Assembly (NCBI RefSeq): GCF_001298735.1
Contig: NZ_CYSP01000004.1
Coordinates: 186,001 to 250,000 of the forward strand
DNA length: 64,000 nt
From: Propionispora sp. 2/2-37
Lineage (GTDB): Bacteria > Bacillota > Negativicutes > Propionisporales > Propionisporaceae
Direction: 5' to 3'
Positions 52,734 through 61,520 of the stretch are shown piece by piece. Each line of letters begins with the position of its first letter. Position 1 is the first letter of the stretch. The position numbers and the translations under genes are program-made. The notes beneath the pieces are model-generated. The model ran no database searches. It saw nothing but the letters and a program-made list of their open reading frames with translations, and was not told where the DNA came from.

Positions 52734-53318
52734 TTAAATTTTCATCCCCCTGGCAAACATTTGAATTGCGGTTTTAATATATTGCTTATCGGAAATACTG
52801 ACCATTTCATGTCCACATACTTTAAAGAAAAAATAGCCAAAATTAATTGCCATGAAAGCCAGTGCCAATGCCTCAATATCATTTTTCACTATTTTTTTCT
52901 TATCCATCATTTCCTGGAAATAGTTCTTTAAAAAAGACTTAAATTGTGGCGGCCCCTGGCGTATAAATTCACTCACCTCGGGAATGGTTTTTTCCTCCCG
53001 CAAAGTGATTAGAAAAGCCAATTGATTGTCTGCCATAATTTTTTGGTAGGTTTCGCTAATCAACAGCAGGTCAGTTTCTAAATCCCAGCAAAGTTTCCCC
53101 TCAAAGACGTCCCTTAAAGGAGGCACATAGGACATCTTTTTTATAACGGCTTCCAGTACCTGCTTCTTTGAAGAAAAATGACGAAACACTGTCATTTCAC
53201 TGACATTAGCCTGACACGCGATATTCTTCATAGACACTGAGTGAAAACCTTTTTCCTGAAACAATTCACTTGCTGCCAGTATAATTCTATCTGCGGTCAT
53301 TAATGTATTGTCGGGCAT
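52734..53318 (-). CDS. TetR/AcrR-family transcriptional repressor
   Basis: 194 aa. N-terminal TetR helix-turn-helix (TADRIILAASELFQEKGFHS, IACQANVSEMTVFRHFSSKKQVLEAV) followed by an all-helical ligand domain. ATG 53318 follows ACAGGAGGATATAAA and is preferred to the upstream GTG/ATG. Two copies of one palindrome, one before this gene and one before the MFS gene, indicate autoregulation and control of the transporter. Confidence 0.9.
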   Translation of the reverse strand: MPDNTLMTADRIILAASELFQEKGFHSVSMKNIACQANVSEMTVFRHFSSKKQVLEAVIKKMSYVPPLRDVFEGKLCWDLETDLLLISETYQKIMADNQLAFLITLREEKTIPEVSEFIRQGPPQFKSFLKNYFQEMMDKKKIVKNDIEALALAFMAINFGYFFFKVCGHEMVSISDKQYIKTAIQMFARGMKI

Positions 53319-53332
53319 TTTATATCCTCCTG

Positions 53333-53382
53333 TGTTAGTTATTATAACTAACATTGTAGCATGCGTTTATTTCCAATATCAA
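53333..53382 (-). promoter_or_regulatory. tetR promoter and operator
   Basis: TTGATA (53377-53382), 18 bp, TACAAT (53353-53358), directly followed by the palindrome TGTTAGTTA-N3-TAACTAACA (53333-53353), 15 bp upstream of the tetR start. Confidence 0.75.
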
Positions 53383-53423
53383 CCTTAATTCTGTTCCCTC
53401 CCACTTTTAATGATAATCACCCA

Positions 53424-53702
53424 TTACTTACTGCTGTTCTTAAAACCAAAATGAGATAGCATTGATTTTCTATTGAGGCCGATATGCACCAATCCTGCTC
53501 CAATAAAGAGATACCCCGCCCATTCATGAGCTTTCTTCGGATAAAAGGGCATTTCTCTCCTTGCCATTACTTGATCGCCGCCAGAGTTGTTTGCCACCTG
53601 CTGATGAGCATTGGGCGATTTGGGTATCACGGCCATCTGTACCCCTGATACCGCTAAAACGATGAATGTAATTGTCAATATAATGGATGTAATTCTTCTC
53701 AT
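53424..53702 (-). CDS. DUF4405-like small membrane protein
   Basis: 92 aa. One N-terminal hydrophobic helix (about residues 5-25), a polar loop, then PKKAHEWAGYLFIGAGLVHIGLNRK, a second helix with the paired histidines (HEWAG and LVHIGLN) seen in DUF4405/cytochrome b561-like proteins. This suggests heme binding. Half the size of four-helix members. AAAGGAGGAGATGAATT precedes the ATG. It could follow from either neighbour; function unknown. Confidence 0.75.
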   Translation of the reverse strand: MRRITSIILTITFIVLAVSGVQMAVIPKSPNAHQQVANNSGGDQVMARREMPFYPKKAHEWAGYLFIGAGLVHIGLNRKSMLSHFGFKNSSK

Positions 53703-53774
53703 AATTCATCTCCTCCTTTTTCCTATTTAATAGTAAGACAATCACGTGACAAATGTATGACCCAAGAATATATT

Positions 53775-53879
53775 ATGAGTTTTCAGTATCTATTTTTTAG
53801 ACTGGACCAGGAATTCACCGGAATTGCCGTTAATAATCCGGAGATGGTGCAAGATATAAAGACTATGAACGCAAATTAG
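53775..53879 (+). other. Short open frame of protein-like character, possible gene remnant
   Basis: 34 codons from ATG 53775 to TAG 53879, reading MSFQYLFFRLDQEFTGIAVN and ending IKTMNAN. No good ribosome site (only AAGAA upstream). The composition looks coding rather than random, so it may be the tail of a deleted gene. Not recognised. Confidence 0.25.
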
Positions 53880-53882
53880 CCA

Positions 53883-53907
53883 GGAGACTTGTGTATAACA
53901 AGTCTCC
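53883..53907. repeat. Hairpin downstream of the amidohydrolase remnant
   Basis: Perfect 10-bp stem GGAGACTTGT/ACAAGTCTCC with a 5-nt loop. No T-run follows on the minus strand, so it may be a weak terminator or an RNA-stabilising hairpin. Confidence 0.5.
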
Positions 53908-53938
53908 CGCTAACAATGCAGCTAGTATTACATTAAGA

Positions 53939-54979
53939 CTAATCAATCTGAAACAATCTTTGGGCATTTCCGCCAAGCACCAACGCTTTGTCTTTCTCGT
54001 TAATATCCAAAGAGTTAACAAAATCGACACCCTTGATCAGCCACTCTCTTCTGACCGGATAGGAAGAACCGAACAGCACATGGTCGGCACCAAATACCTT
54101 TATGGCGCATTCTAACTGTTCCTTACCCCACGGCGCAGCATGCGTAATATCAAAAAACAAATTGTTTTTTAGATACTTTCTAAACTTATCTGAATCCGTT
54201 TTAAAACGTTCTATTACTTCACCGGTTTGAGAGACATTGGGCAGGAGAATGTTAACAAAAGCATAGAATGCTCCGCCTAGCATAGAATGAATGAACTTAA
54301 GGTTAGGAAATTCCTCAAACATGCCGCTAAATAGCACTCTTCCTATCGCTGTCCCCTAGTCGATGCATCTTCCATAAAACCGACGCAGGTTAGTATAGCT
54401 TATAATCGATTCATATTCAACCGGTAATGGGGTATGATGTACAACAACCGGCAACTTGAGTTCATTTAATATGTTAAAGTATGGTTTGAAGATTTCATCA
54501 TCTAAATACAGTTTTCCATAATGGCAGGCAAGTTGCACACCAACCATGCCAAGTTCCTTTACGCATCTTTCCAGTTCATAGATGCATTCTTTGTTCGCCC
54601 ATGGTGGAAGGACAGCATTGGCCAAAAATTTACCGTTACTGCGTTTAACCATGTCCGCCAGTCCATCATTAATGATTCGGCACATCTCGATAGGAAGCCA
54701 TTCCTGCCAAACCGGTATTCTAAGAAGGGCCTTATCGATCCCCCCGTCAGCCATATCCTGCAATTTAACTTCCAACGTATATTGACCTTCAGCATAATTC
54801 AGGTTTTCATATCCTTTGGGTTTTTCAAGGATAATCTGACGGGTATTGGTACCTGCTACAACACCCAGATAGGCATTTTCGCCAAAAGTCCTAGGAACAC
54901 AATTGAGAAATCCATTTAGTATTTTTTCATTTGAAAATAGGTCTTCCGGGAGATAATGCATATTACAATCAATAATCAC
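53939..54979 (-). pseudogene. Amidohydrolase_2-family protein interrupted by an in-frame amber codon
   Basis: The 5' part (54979-54356) encodes DCNMHYLPEDLF, KLQDMADGGIDKALL and LPVVVHHTPLP, and stops at TAG 54356-54358 after FYGRCID. The same frame continues GTAIGRVLFSGMFEEFPNLK, then HSMLGGAFYA, DITHAAPWGKEQLECAIKVFGADHVLFGSSYP to the end at 53939. Without the TAG the protein would be about 346 aa, normal for the family (metal-dependent decarboxylase or hydrolase). No other lesion is visible. The HxH metal motif appears as N-M-H. Start GTG 54979 lies 8 bases after GGAGG. Probably controlled by the divergent MarR protein. Confidence 0.85.
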
Positions 54980-55016
54980 CGGCAACGCCTCCGTTTAATG
55001 ATGATCATGATCAACA

Positions 55017-55066
55017 AGTTGCGCGCTCAACTATATAATAGCGCAATTTAGTTGCTATTACAACTA
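55017..55066 (-). promoter_or_regulatory. Amidohydrolase promoter between two MarR-type palindromes
   Basis: TTGTAA (55058-55063), 17 bp, TATTAT (55035-55040) on the minus strand. AGTTG-N6-CAACT palindromes lie at 55017-55032 (just past the -10 box) and 55050-55065 (over the -35 box), with centres 33 bp apart. Confidence 0.7.
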
Positions 55067-55085
55067 TTATTTTGATGAGTTTTTC

Positions 55086-55137
55086 TTTACTGTATGAGAA
55101 ATTATTTATATAATTCTATATAGTTGCAAATGAAACT
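55086..55137 (+). promoter_or_regulatory. marR promoter with a third operator copy
   Basis: TTTACT (55086-55091), 17 bp, TATAAT (55109-55114) on the plus strand. A near copy of the palindrome, AGTTG-N6-AAACT (55122-55137), follows where transcription would start. Confidence 0.55.
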
Positions 55138-55242
55138 TTTCTGCGAACTGCACCGGCCCTAAAGAGAGCAACTCAATGCCAGGTTTTACAAGGCCGACCG
55201 GAATAATAGTCAACTTTACTAAAGGCGGTTATGGAGGTAACT

Positions 55243-55695
55243 ATGTTGCAAAAAGACAGATTGGGAAAACATATCTCTTTAATTTACAGGTATAGTCAAA
55301 TATTTTTTAACTCAGAATTAAAAAAATATAATCTAGGCAGCGGCCAATATATTTTTCTTATTAGCTTGTTTGAAAATAACGGAATTAGTCAGGAACAATT
55401 GTCAGCTATCGTAAAAATCGATAAGGCTACAACAGCTAGAGCTGTTGCCAAACTAGTAAACGAAAATTATGTCATCCGAAAGGTAAGTGCTAACGATAAA
55501 CGCGCTTATAATCTATATACTACCGCCAAAGCGGATTCTATTAAAAATAGTTTATTTGAAATGCTAGACTCCTGGAATAACATCATGCTGGATAACCTTG
55601 ATAACGAAGAAAAGGAACTATTATTAAAACTGATTGAAAAAGTCGGGGTTAATATTCTTAATAAGACAAATCACTTGGAACAAAGTACTAAATAA
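55243..55695 (+). CDS. MarR-family transcriptional regulator
   Basis: 150 aa. The winged-helix core is QYIFLISLFENNGISQEQLS, DKATTARAVAKLVNENYVIR and the wing KVSANDKRAYNLYTT. The ATG at 55243 is 5 bases after GGAGGTAACT's core and preferred over the ATG at 55231. Divergent from the amidohydrolase, with three copies of AGTTG-N6-CAACT between them, so it probably represses both. Ligand unknown, perhaps an aromatic acid, given the amidohydrolase family. Confidence 0.88.
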   Translation: MLQKDRLGKHISLIYRYSQIFFNSELKKYNLGSGQYIFLISLFENNGISQEQLSAIVKIDKATTARAVAKLVNENYVIRKVSANDKRAYNLYTTAKADSIKNSLFEMLDSWNNIMLDNLDNEEKELLLKLIEKVGVNILNKTNHLEQSTK

Positions 55696-55730
55696 TTGAT
55701 TTAATACGTCTGCCGACAGCAATGGTACGT

Positions 55731-55773
55731 AAAAATACCCTGAAGTTTGCCGTAACAAACTCAGGGTATTTTT
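55731..55773 (+). terminator. Terminator after marR
   Basis: Long stem (55731-55749 with 55756-55773, AAATACCCTGA-GTTTG/CAAAC-TCAGGGTATTT) with one bulged base and a TTTTT tail. It may also serve minus-strand transcription arriving from catalase. Confidence 0.85.
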
Positions 55774-55928
55774 CATTTATTTCGCATTCTGATATACTGC
55801 ATTATTAATTTCGTTTCTTCCGTTATCGCCTGCTCACGCGCTTAATCACTTCTCTGACGAGACTTTCCTCCGAGTAACATCATTCCAGTCGGATGTTTGT
55901 AAATAAAGTGCTACCTGTAACCATTCGT

Positions 55929-57380
55929 TTATGGAGTCAAATTTAATCCCTGGGCTATTCTGCTGCCAAGCTCCTTATCGGCCCGCATAAAATGGTCAAC
56001 CATTCTTCTCTGAATCGGCTCATAAGCCTGACTCAAGCTTTCTATGATATTTGATACCAAATGTTTTTTCTCCAGCCCCAACATATTTCGATAGCTGTAC
56101 CCGGGCTGATAATAGTCGTCTCCTGCTATTTCCTGCCGGCCCACACATCCAGAAATACACTCTTGAGGGGTATTTCCTTCTTCAGGCGCTTCCAAGGGCG
56201 CTCCGTCACTTAAGGTATTCGGCAAGTAATTGGCGATATCTGTGCTGTACCTGCTTCTCATGGGCCCGTCCTGCATCTTGTTGTCAACCGGATTTCTCGG
56301 CATATTCACCGGAAGTTCCAAATAGTTGGTTCCTATACGATATCTCTGGGTATCGCCATAGGGAAAGATACGCCCCTGCAATACTCGGTCATTTGAAAAA
56401 TCTATTCCCGGAACAACAGCCGCCGGCGAAAAGGCTGACTGTTCGACTTCGGCAAAAAAATTCTCAGGATTTTTATTTAGCACCATCCTGCCTACCGGAA
56501 TCAAAGGATACATATGCTCCGGCCAAATGAGGGTAGGGTCCAGAATGTCAAACGGTTGCTCGCATTCAAGCTCAACTTTTATAGTTTGCACCCGCATCTC
56601 AAATTCGACGGAATGCCCGGCGGCAATGGTATCGAACAAATCCCTGCTCGCCACGTCAGGATCGGTACCCGCAAGGTGAGCCGCTGTCTTGCTGTCTATA
56701 CATTCGACACCCGCGCAAGGTTCCCAGTAATATCTGACATACGCTTCCTCTCCGCACAGGTTGACCCATTTGTATGTGTTGATTCCGAAACCCTGAATGG
56801 TTCTATAGCTTTTGACGGTTCCAATGTCTGAAAATAGATAAATAAGAAAGTTCATGGATTCAGGCCTTAGCGACATGAAATCCCAGAAACGGCTGGCCGC
56901 TATCGGCCCGCCCCGGATATTGGCAACCGGGTCCGGCTTAACGGCATGAACGAAGTCCGGAAATTGCAGCGGATCTCTTAGCGGGAACACCGGAATATGG
57001 TTGCAGATAAGATCATAATTACCTTCTTCCGTATAGAATTTCACGGCAAAACCACGGACATCACGCACTGTGTCGGAACCGCCCGCCGACCCGCCGGCCA
57101 GCGAAAATCTGGTAAAAACCGGCGTCTCCTTTTCGGGGTCCTGGAGAAAGTTTGCCTTGGTCAAGTGAGCGAATGATTTGTAGGGAACAAAATAGCCATA
57201 GGCTCCGGCCCCCTTTGCATGAAAAACCCTTTCCGGAATTCTCTCCCGGTCGAACTGGGCGATCTTCTCAAGATAAACGGTATCCGCAAGGAGGATTGGC
57301 CCCCGCTCGCCTACGGTTAAAGAATGCTGGTCATCGCCGACCGGCGTCCCCTGATTGTTGGTTAGATATCGTTTGGCCAT
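55929..57380 (-). CDS. Monofunctional heme catalase
   Basis: 483 aa small-subunit catalase that disproportionates hydrogen peroxide. Catalytic His is in RVFHAKGAGAYG. The proximal tyrosine motif is RIFPYGDTQRYRIG. The distal-Asn region reads LICNHIPVFPLRDPLQFPDF: the Asn is kept but the flanking residues deviate from the common GNNTPVFFIRD. Start ATG follows GGAGGTGAAAGAAT. Monocistronic. A CAATCA-N12-TGATTG inverted repeat (57394-57417) lies just upstream of the start; no clear PerR box was found. Confidence 0.93.
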   Translation of the reverse strand: MAKRYLTNNQGTPVGDDQHSLTVGERGPILLADTVYLEKIAQFDRERIPERVFHAKGAGAYGYFVPYKSFAHLTKANFLQDPEKETPVFTRFSLAGGSAGGSDTVRDVRGFAVKFYTEEGNYDLICNHIPVFPLRDPLQFPDFVHAVKPDPVANIRGGPIAASRFWDFMSLRPESMNFLIYLFSDIGTVKSYRTIQGFGINTYKWVNLCGEEAYVRYYWEPCAGVECIDSKTAAHLAGTDPDVASRDLFDTIAAGHSVEFEMRVQTIKVELECEQPFDILDPTLIWPEHMYPLIPVGRMVLNKNPENFFAEVEQSAFSPAAVVPGIDFSNDRVLQGRIFPYGDTQRYRIGTNYLELPVNMPRNPVDNKMQDGPMRSRYSTDIANYLPNTLSDGAPLEAPEEGNTPQECISGCVGRQEIAGDDYYQPGYSYRNMLGLEKKHLVSNIIESLSQAYEPIQRRMVDHFMRADKELGSRIAQGLNLTP

Positions 57381-57433
57381 ATTCTTTCACCTCCAATCAC
57401 AAATAATGTTATGATTGATTATATTCAATCCAA

Positions 57434-57535
57434 CCTTATTTAAGAATGAATTCGTGTTTAATGGCTTCTCTGACCCTGGAACCGCCTTCACCTGTGGCAA
57501 CATCCCCAATGGCATCATCCATCCGGCTTTCTCTG
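57434..57535 (-). other. Short protein-like stretch after agaS, possible remnant
   Basis: In a different frame from agaS and overlapping its end, the minus strand reads ALVNRESRMDDAIGDVATGE followed by GGSRVREAIKHEFILK and a stop at 57434-57436. It has no own ribosome site. It may be the tail of a deleted gene or chance; not recognised. Confidence 0.2.
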
Positions 57536-58696
57536 TTAACGAGTGCTTCCAAGAGGATGTATGATAACACCCTGTACAATCTTATTCACTTCCCCGCCCG
57601 GGAAAGGATTGTCCGGTGTGCAGCCTAACCGCATTGAAGCGGACAAGGCAAATAATTGCCCTACTACCAGTGGAATGAATGGCGAAAATGCTTCCGCTAT
57701 TTTGTCTCTAAGTGAATTGAAAATGTACACATCTGCTACCTTTTCCATAGCTTCATCATATATATCTGAAACAACAATTAATTTATTCTTGCTGGCCTGC
57801 GACAGCTCCCGCAACATATCCAGATCGTAATGTTTAGTATAATCATTGCCGGATACAAAGTACAAGATTACCGTATGGGGCGTTAGCATTGCCTTGGGCC
57901 CATGGCGGAATCCCATCGGGGTATCATAGCGGGATATCACCTTGCCTGCAGTCAATTCGAGCAATTTTAACGCAGCCTCCCTGGCGGCGCCAAACAGATT
58001 TCCTGCGCCCAGTACTACCAGTCTGTCCACCTGGAGTTGGTAGGTATCGGCGATAGTCTGGCACTGATTCTGGAGAACCTCGGCCGCATGGCTTGCTACT
58101 TTGTTCACCATGGCACTTAAATCCTGCTCAATGTTCAAAATCCCATAAGCGGCCAGCAGCATGCCTGTTACGCTGCTGGTCATGGCAAACCCCTGGTCAT
58201 TGGCCTCATCAAACTGGAAATTTAAAGTTCTTTCGTTGGCAAAACCGGCTAATTCCCCCTGGTTATTGCAGGTAATGACAATATGCCTTACATCTTTAAT
58301 CAATTGTTCGGCCAGTTGAATGGCAGCAATGCTTTCGGGACTATTCCCCGACCGGCCAAACGAAATCAGCAGGGTCTTAGCCTCTGCCACCAGATACTGC
58401 TGTGGACTGGCCACAATGTCTGTCGTATGAATGGCCTCTACCTGCGTAAACCCCAGTTCCTTCCGTATAACCGGTGCCAAGGCATCTGCCACAAAGCCCG
58501 AACTGCCTGCCCCGGTAAGAATAATTCTGGTCTTTTTATCTACTTTTCCAAAGAATTTTTTGATCTCATCTCTTCTGCCTGCAATCTTGCCATATATGGA
58601 TCTCCAGACAGTCGGTTGGCGCAAAATTTCCTCCACCGTATAATTGGCTTGTTTGCTTACCACAGCTTCCCGGGTAAGACCGAATAAAGTACTCAT
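57536..58696 (-). CDS. agaS: AgaS-like SIS-domain sugar-phosphate deaminase/isomerase
   Basis: 386 aa with two SIS domains. First: RIILTGAGSSGFVADALAPVI and LLISFGRSGNSPESIAAIQLA. Second: DRLVVLGAGNLFGAAREAALKLLELTAGKV followed by MGFRHGPKAML. The closing GCTPDNPFPGGEVNKIVQGVIIHPL is diagnostic for AgaS, the galactosamine-6-phosphate deaminase/isomerase that makes tagatose-6-phosphate and ammonia. Last gene of the aga operon. Confidence 0.92.
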   Translation of the reverse strand: MSTLFGLTREAVVSKQANYTVEEILRQPTVWRSIYGKIAGRRDEIKKFFGKVDKKTRIILTGAGSSGFVADALAPVIRKELGFTQVEAIHTTDIVASPQQYLVAEAKTLLISFGRSGNSPESIAAIQLAEQLIKDVRHIVITCNNQGELAGFANERTLNFQFDEANDQGFAMTSSVTGMLLAAYGILNIEQDLSAMVNKVASHAAEVLQNQCQTIADTYQLQVDRLVVLGAGNLFGAAREAALKLLELTAGKVISRYDTPMGFRHGPKAMLTPHTVILYFVSGNDYTKHYDLDMLRELSQASKNKLIVVSDIYDEAMEKVADVYIFNSLRDKIAEAFSPFIPLVVGQLFALSASMRLGCTPDNPFPGGEVNKIVQGVIIHPLGSTR

Positions 58697-58791
58697 TTCC
58701 TTCGTCCTCTCCTGTTTATTTTTTATACTATTTATATAAAGTATTGCGCTGTTCCCTGTCTCCCGGACAGCAGCGGCAATTCCTTATAAAA

Positions 58792-60114
58792 TCAACTGCT
58801 GCCGGGCTTTACCGCATACAGATACTCATCAATACAATTTATAATCCTGTCTTTCAGCAGACTCTCAGCATCCCGCTGCAGCAGCCCGTCGCGTACCTTT
58901 TTATATTGCACCGGCATAAACTGGCTTAGCAGCGTTAAAGGGATGTCCACTAACTGCAGATTTTTCATTAGCCTTTCTAAAGCCGTTTGTACTTCCACTG
59001 CCGGCAGGTAGTACCGGCATCGGTCGGAGAAGCTGAATTTTCTTGCATAGCGGATTTCACCCGGCCGGCCGTGATAATGATGCAGCCAGTTCTCCGGATG
59101 ATAAGCCATACAGGAATCTAATACCTCGATAAATCGCGACTGTTCGACTTCAGCGCTAAACCGGAATAGCTCGGCCTCCATATGGCTTAAGGCAAACAGG
59201 CCTTCACGCAAAGCAAACGTTAAGGCCGGACCAACCTTTAAAATAGCAATTCCGTCTTCCACCATTTCCTTCAAGGCATGCGCTGTCTGATAATCAGTCG
59301 AATGACCTTCAAATACCAGCCCCGGATATTTCTGCAAAGACCGGCTTAGCCGCCTTGCTGCAGGACGTTCGTATTCATGTATGCGTTCATCCCCGTATTC
59401 TACTCCCGGCTGCACTACGACAGCAATTACATTCGCCCAGGCACTTTCCAGCTGGTATTGATGAAAAGCCTGCTTAAAGGTTTCCACCATACTCTCAAAG
59501 TCGGTTGCTTCCGTAACGTGAATACATTCCCCGCTGTCCCGGCTTCCCCCCGGAATAGGCACTTCACTTCCTACGACATACACCGGCTCGAGAGCTTCCG
59601 GATTATTCCGATGCACCTGGGCAAAGGCCAGTTCAGCTTCCCTGACAAGCATGGCCCCCCGGTCCGCAATGATAGCGGTACTCATGGGGATATTCAGGGA
59701 ATCATCCGCCATTTTCATGCTGGTATCAATATGTATTTTGGTAAACCCGGCCAAAACATACTGTCTTATTAATTCCCGTGACTTCTCCAGGGCTGTTTCA
59801 GCCGTTTCCGCCTGCCAGGTCAACGGTCCCAAATGATCTCCGCCCAGCAGAATTTTATCGTAAGGGAACCCTGCTTTTAGCGCCAAAGAATAGACAAAAT
59901 CACGGAAATCGGCCGGCTTCATGCCGGTATAGCCACCAAACTGATTCACCTGGTTGGCGGTTGCTTCGATCAGCACGTAGTCATTGCCGGCCATGGCACG
60001 TTCCATTGCGGCAGTAATTACATATTCATTAGCACTGCAAATGGAATACATGCCACAGGCCCGGCCGTTCTTTTGCCGCTCCACCAAAAGTTTTAAAGGG
60101 TGTTTGCTACTCAT
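58792..60114 (-). CDS. Tagatose-bisphosphate aldolase non-catalytic subunit, GatZ/KbaZ
   Basis: 440 aa. Family segments: AANEYVITAAMERAMAGNDYVLIEATANQVNQFGGYTGM, LLGGDHLGPLTWQ, HIDTSMKMADD and VVQPGVEYGDERIHEY. This subunit stabilises the GatY/KbaY aldolase that splits tagatose-1,6-bisphosphate. No intact GatY/KbaY gene lies in the operon portion visible; the only class II aldolase in the window is the split gene at 32254-33101. ATG after AAAGGAGTGCTGTA. Confidence 0.9.
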   Translation of the reverse strand: MSSKHPLKLLVERQKNGRACGMYSICSANEYVITAAMERAMAGNDYVLIEATANQVNQFGGYTGMKPADFRDFVYSLALKAGFPYDKILLGGDHLGPLTWQAETAETALEKSRELIRQYVLAGFTKIHIDTSMKMADDSLNIPMSTAIIADRGAMLVREAELAFAQVHRNNPEALEPVYVVGSEVPIPGGSRDSGECIHVTEATDFESMVETFKQAFHQYQLESAWANVIAVVVQPGVEYGDERIHEYERPAARRLSRSLQKYPGLVFEGHSTDYQTAHALKEMVEDGIAILKVGPALTFALREGLFALSHMEAELFRFSAEVEQSRFIEVLDSCMAYHPENWLHHYHGRPGEIRYARKFSFSDRCRYYLPAVEVQTALERLMKNLQLVDIPLTLLSQFMPVQYKKVRDGLLQRDAESLLKDRIINCIDEYLYAVKPGSS

Positions 60115-60216
60115 TACAGCACTCCTTTCACTAACGCTTTATCCGCATCATTTTCTGTGTAAATAGAATCTTATTTTCAACGTTGTCCTGTCGTCATTAC
60201 CAGTTCGGGACAAGCA

Positions 60217-61377
60217 TCAGCTTTGATATACCACTTTCCCGTTAACCAGAGTCATTGCCACCTGAAACTTAGTATCCACAATTGCTAAATTGGCCTTCTT
60301 GCCCTCCTGTATGGTGCCGATCTGCCGCTCAAGCCCCAGCAGCCGGGCCGGGTTGCGCGAAGCCATATTAATGGCGTCAACCGGATCAACCGCCATTTTG
60401 TTAATCAGTGCCGCAACCGAGTTCAACAGGTTTGTCGTACTCCCGGCCAGTGAACCGTTAGGCGCACGGGCGATCGTGTCCCTGACAATCACCGGTATCG
60501 TTCCCAGTGTATATTCCCCGTCCGGCAAACCGGCTGCCGCCATCGCATCACTGATTAAAATAATCTTATCCTTGGGTTTGCAGTGAAACAAAATGTCTAT
60601 TGCGGCCGGATGGACATGAATAAAATCAGCAATCAGTTCGGCATAAACCCGGTCATTGGTTAAGATGGCGCCGACGGCTCCAGGCTTGCGGTGATGCAGT
60701 CCCTGCATGCCATTATAGGTATGGACCGCAATATCCGCTCCGGCCGCAAAAGCGCTTCCCATTTCTTCATAGGTGGCCCCGGTATGCCCCAAGGCGACAT
60801 GAATCCCCTGACGGACTAGATGCCGGATTAATGTAACTGAATTTTTACTTTCAGGTGCTAGAGCAACCGTTACAATACTGTGAGCCGCCGCTTTAATAAA
60901 CTCATCCACTTCCTTTACCTCAACAGGGCGCAACGAATCCTGCGGATGAGCGCCGCGGTGACTGGCGGCAAGGTATGGTCCTTCCAGGTACGCACCTAAG
61001 ATTTCGGCACCTTCCACCTGGCCGGTACAAGCATGTATATTTTGTAATGCTTTTTGCATCTGATCCACCGGAGCGGTCATAACCGTGGGAACAAAGGAAG
61101 TAACGCCTTTCCTCGCCAAAAATTTAGACACCTCATTAACCGCCGTAAAATCAGCCGCCATGACATCATACCCATTTGCCCCATGAATATGAGTATCGAT
61201 CAGTCCCGGCCAAATCTCCATTGCGGAAAAATCCCATACACAACCCACATTCAGCCGACTTTTACTGTCAACAATGGCTTCAATTAACCCATTGTTAACG
61301 ACAACGGCTCCATTTTCGATGATGCGGTTTTCCAGAACGATTTTGTTTGCAGTTATTGCATAATGTGATGTATCCAT
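60217..61377 (-). CDS. nagA: N-acetylglucosamine/galactosamine-6-phosphate deacetylase
   Basis: 386 aa amidohydrolase. Metal ligands in WPGLIDTHIHGANGYDV, the Glu in GAYLEGPYLAASHRGAH, His in VALGHTGATYEEM and AVHTYNGMQGLHHRKPG (where many NagA have HLFNAM), and the catalytic Asp in ILISDAMAAAGLPDG. Within a GalNAc PTS operon it most likely acts as AgaA on GalNAc-6-phosphate. AAGGAGGATAACAGGGAG precedes the ATG. Confidence 0.92.
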   Translation of the reverse strand: MDTSHYAITANKIVLENRIIENGAVVVNNGLIEAIVDSKSRLNVGCVWDFSAMEIWPGLIDTHIHGANGYDVMAADFTAVNEVSKFLARKGVTSFVPTVMTAPVDQMQKALQNIHACTGQVEGAEILGAYLEGPYLAASHRGAHPQDSLRPVEVKEVDEFIKAAAHSIVTVALAPESKNSVTLIRHLVRQGIHVALGHTGATYEEMGSAFAAGADIAVHTYNGMQGLHHRKPGAVGAILTNDRVYAELIADFIHVHPAAIDILFHCKPKDKIILISDAMAAAGLPDGEYTLGTIPVIVRDTIARAPNGSLAGSTTNLLNSVAALINKMAVDPVDAINMASRNPARLLGLERQIGTIQEGKKANLAIVDTKFQVAMTLVNGKVVYQS

Positions 61378-61520
61378 GCGGAACTCCCTGTTATCCTCCT
61401 TCTAAAGAAATTCAGAACTTCCCGTCCGGCGGCAGAAATTTTATATCCACGCAATGCATCTCTCGCCTGCCCTGTAGTCTTGGGAAGAGCGGCAGCTAAG
61501 CGGCTCCCCCAGGCAAACAG

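Noticed and set aside
57381..57434. PerR box at the catalase promoter
   Set aside because: AT-rich near-matches exist, but none fits the TTATAAT-N-ATTATAA pattern well.
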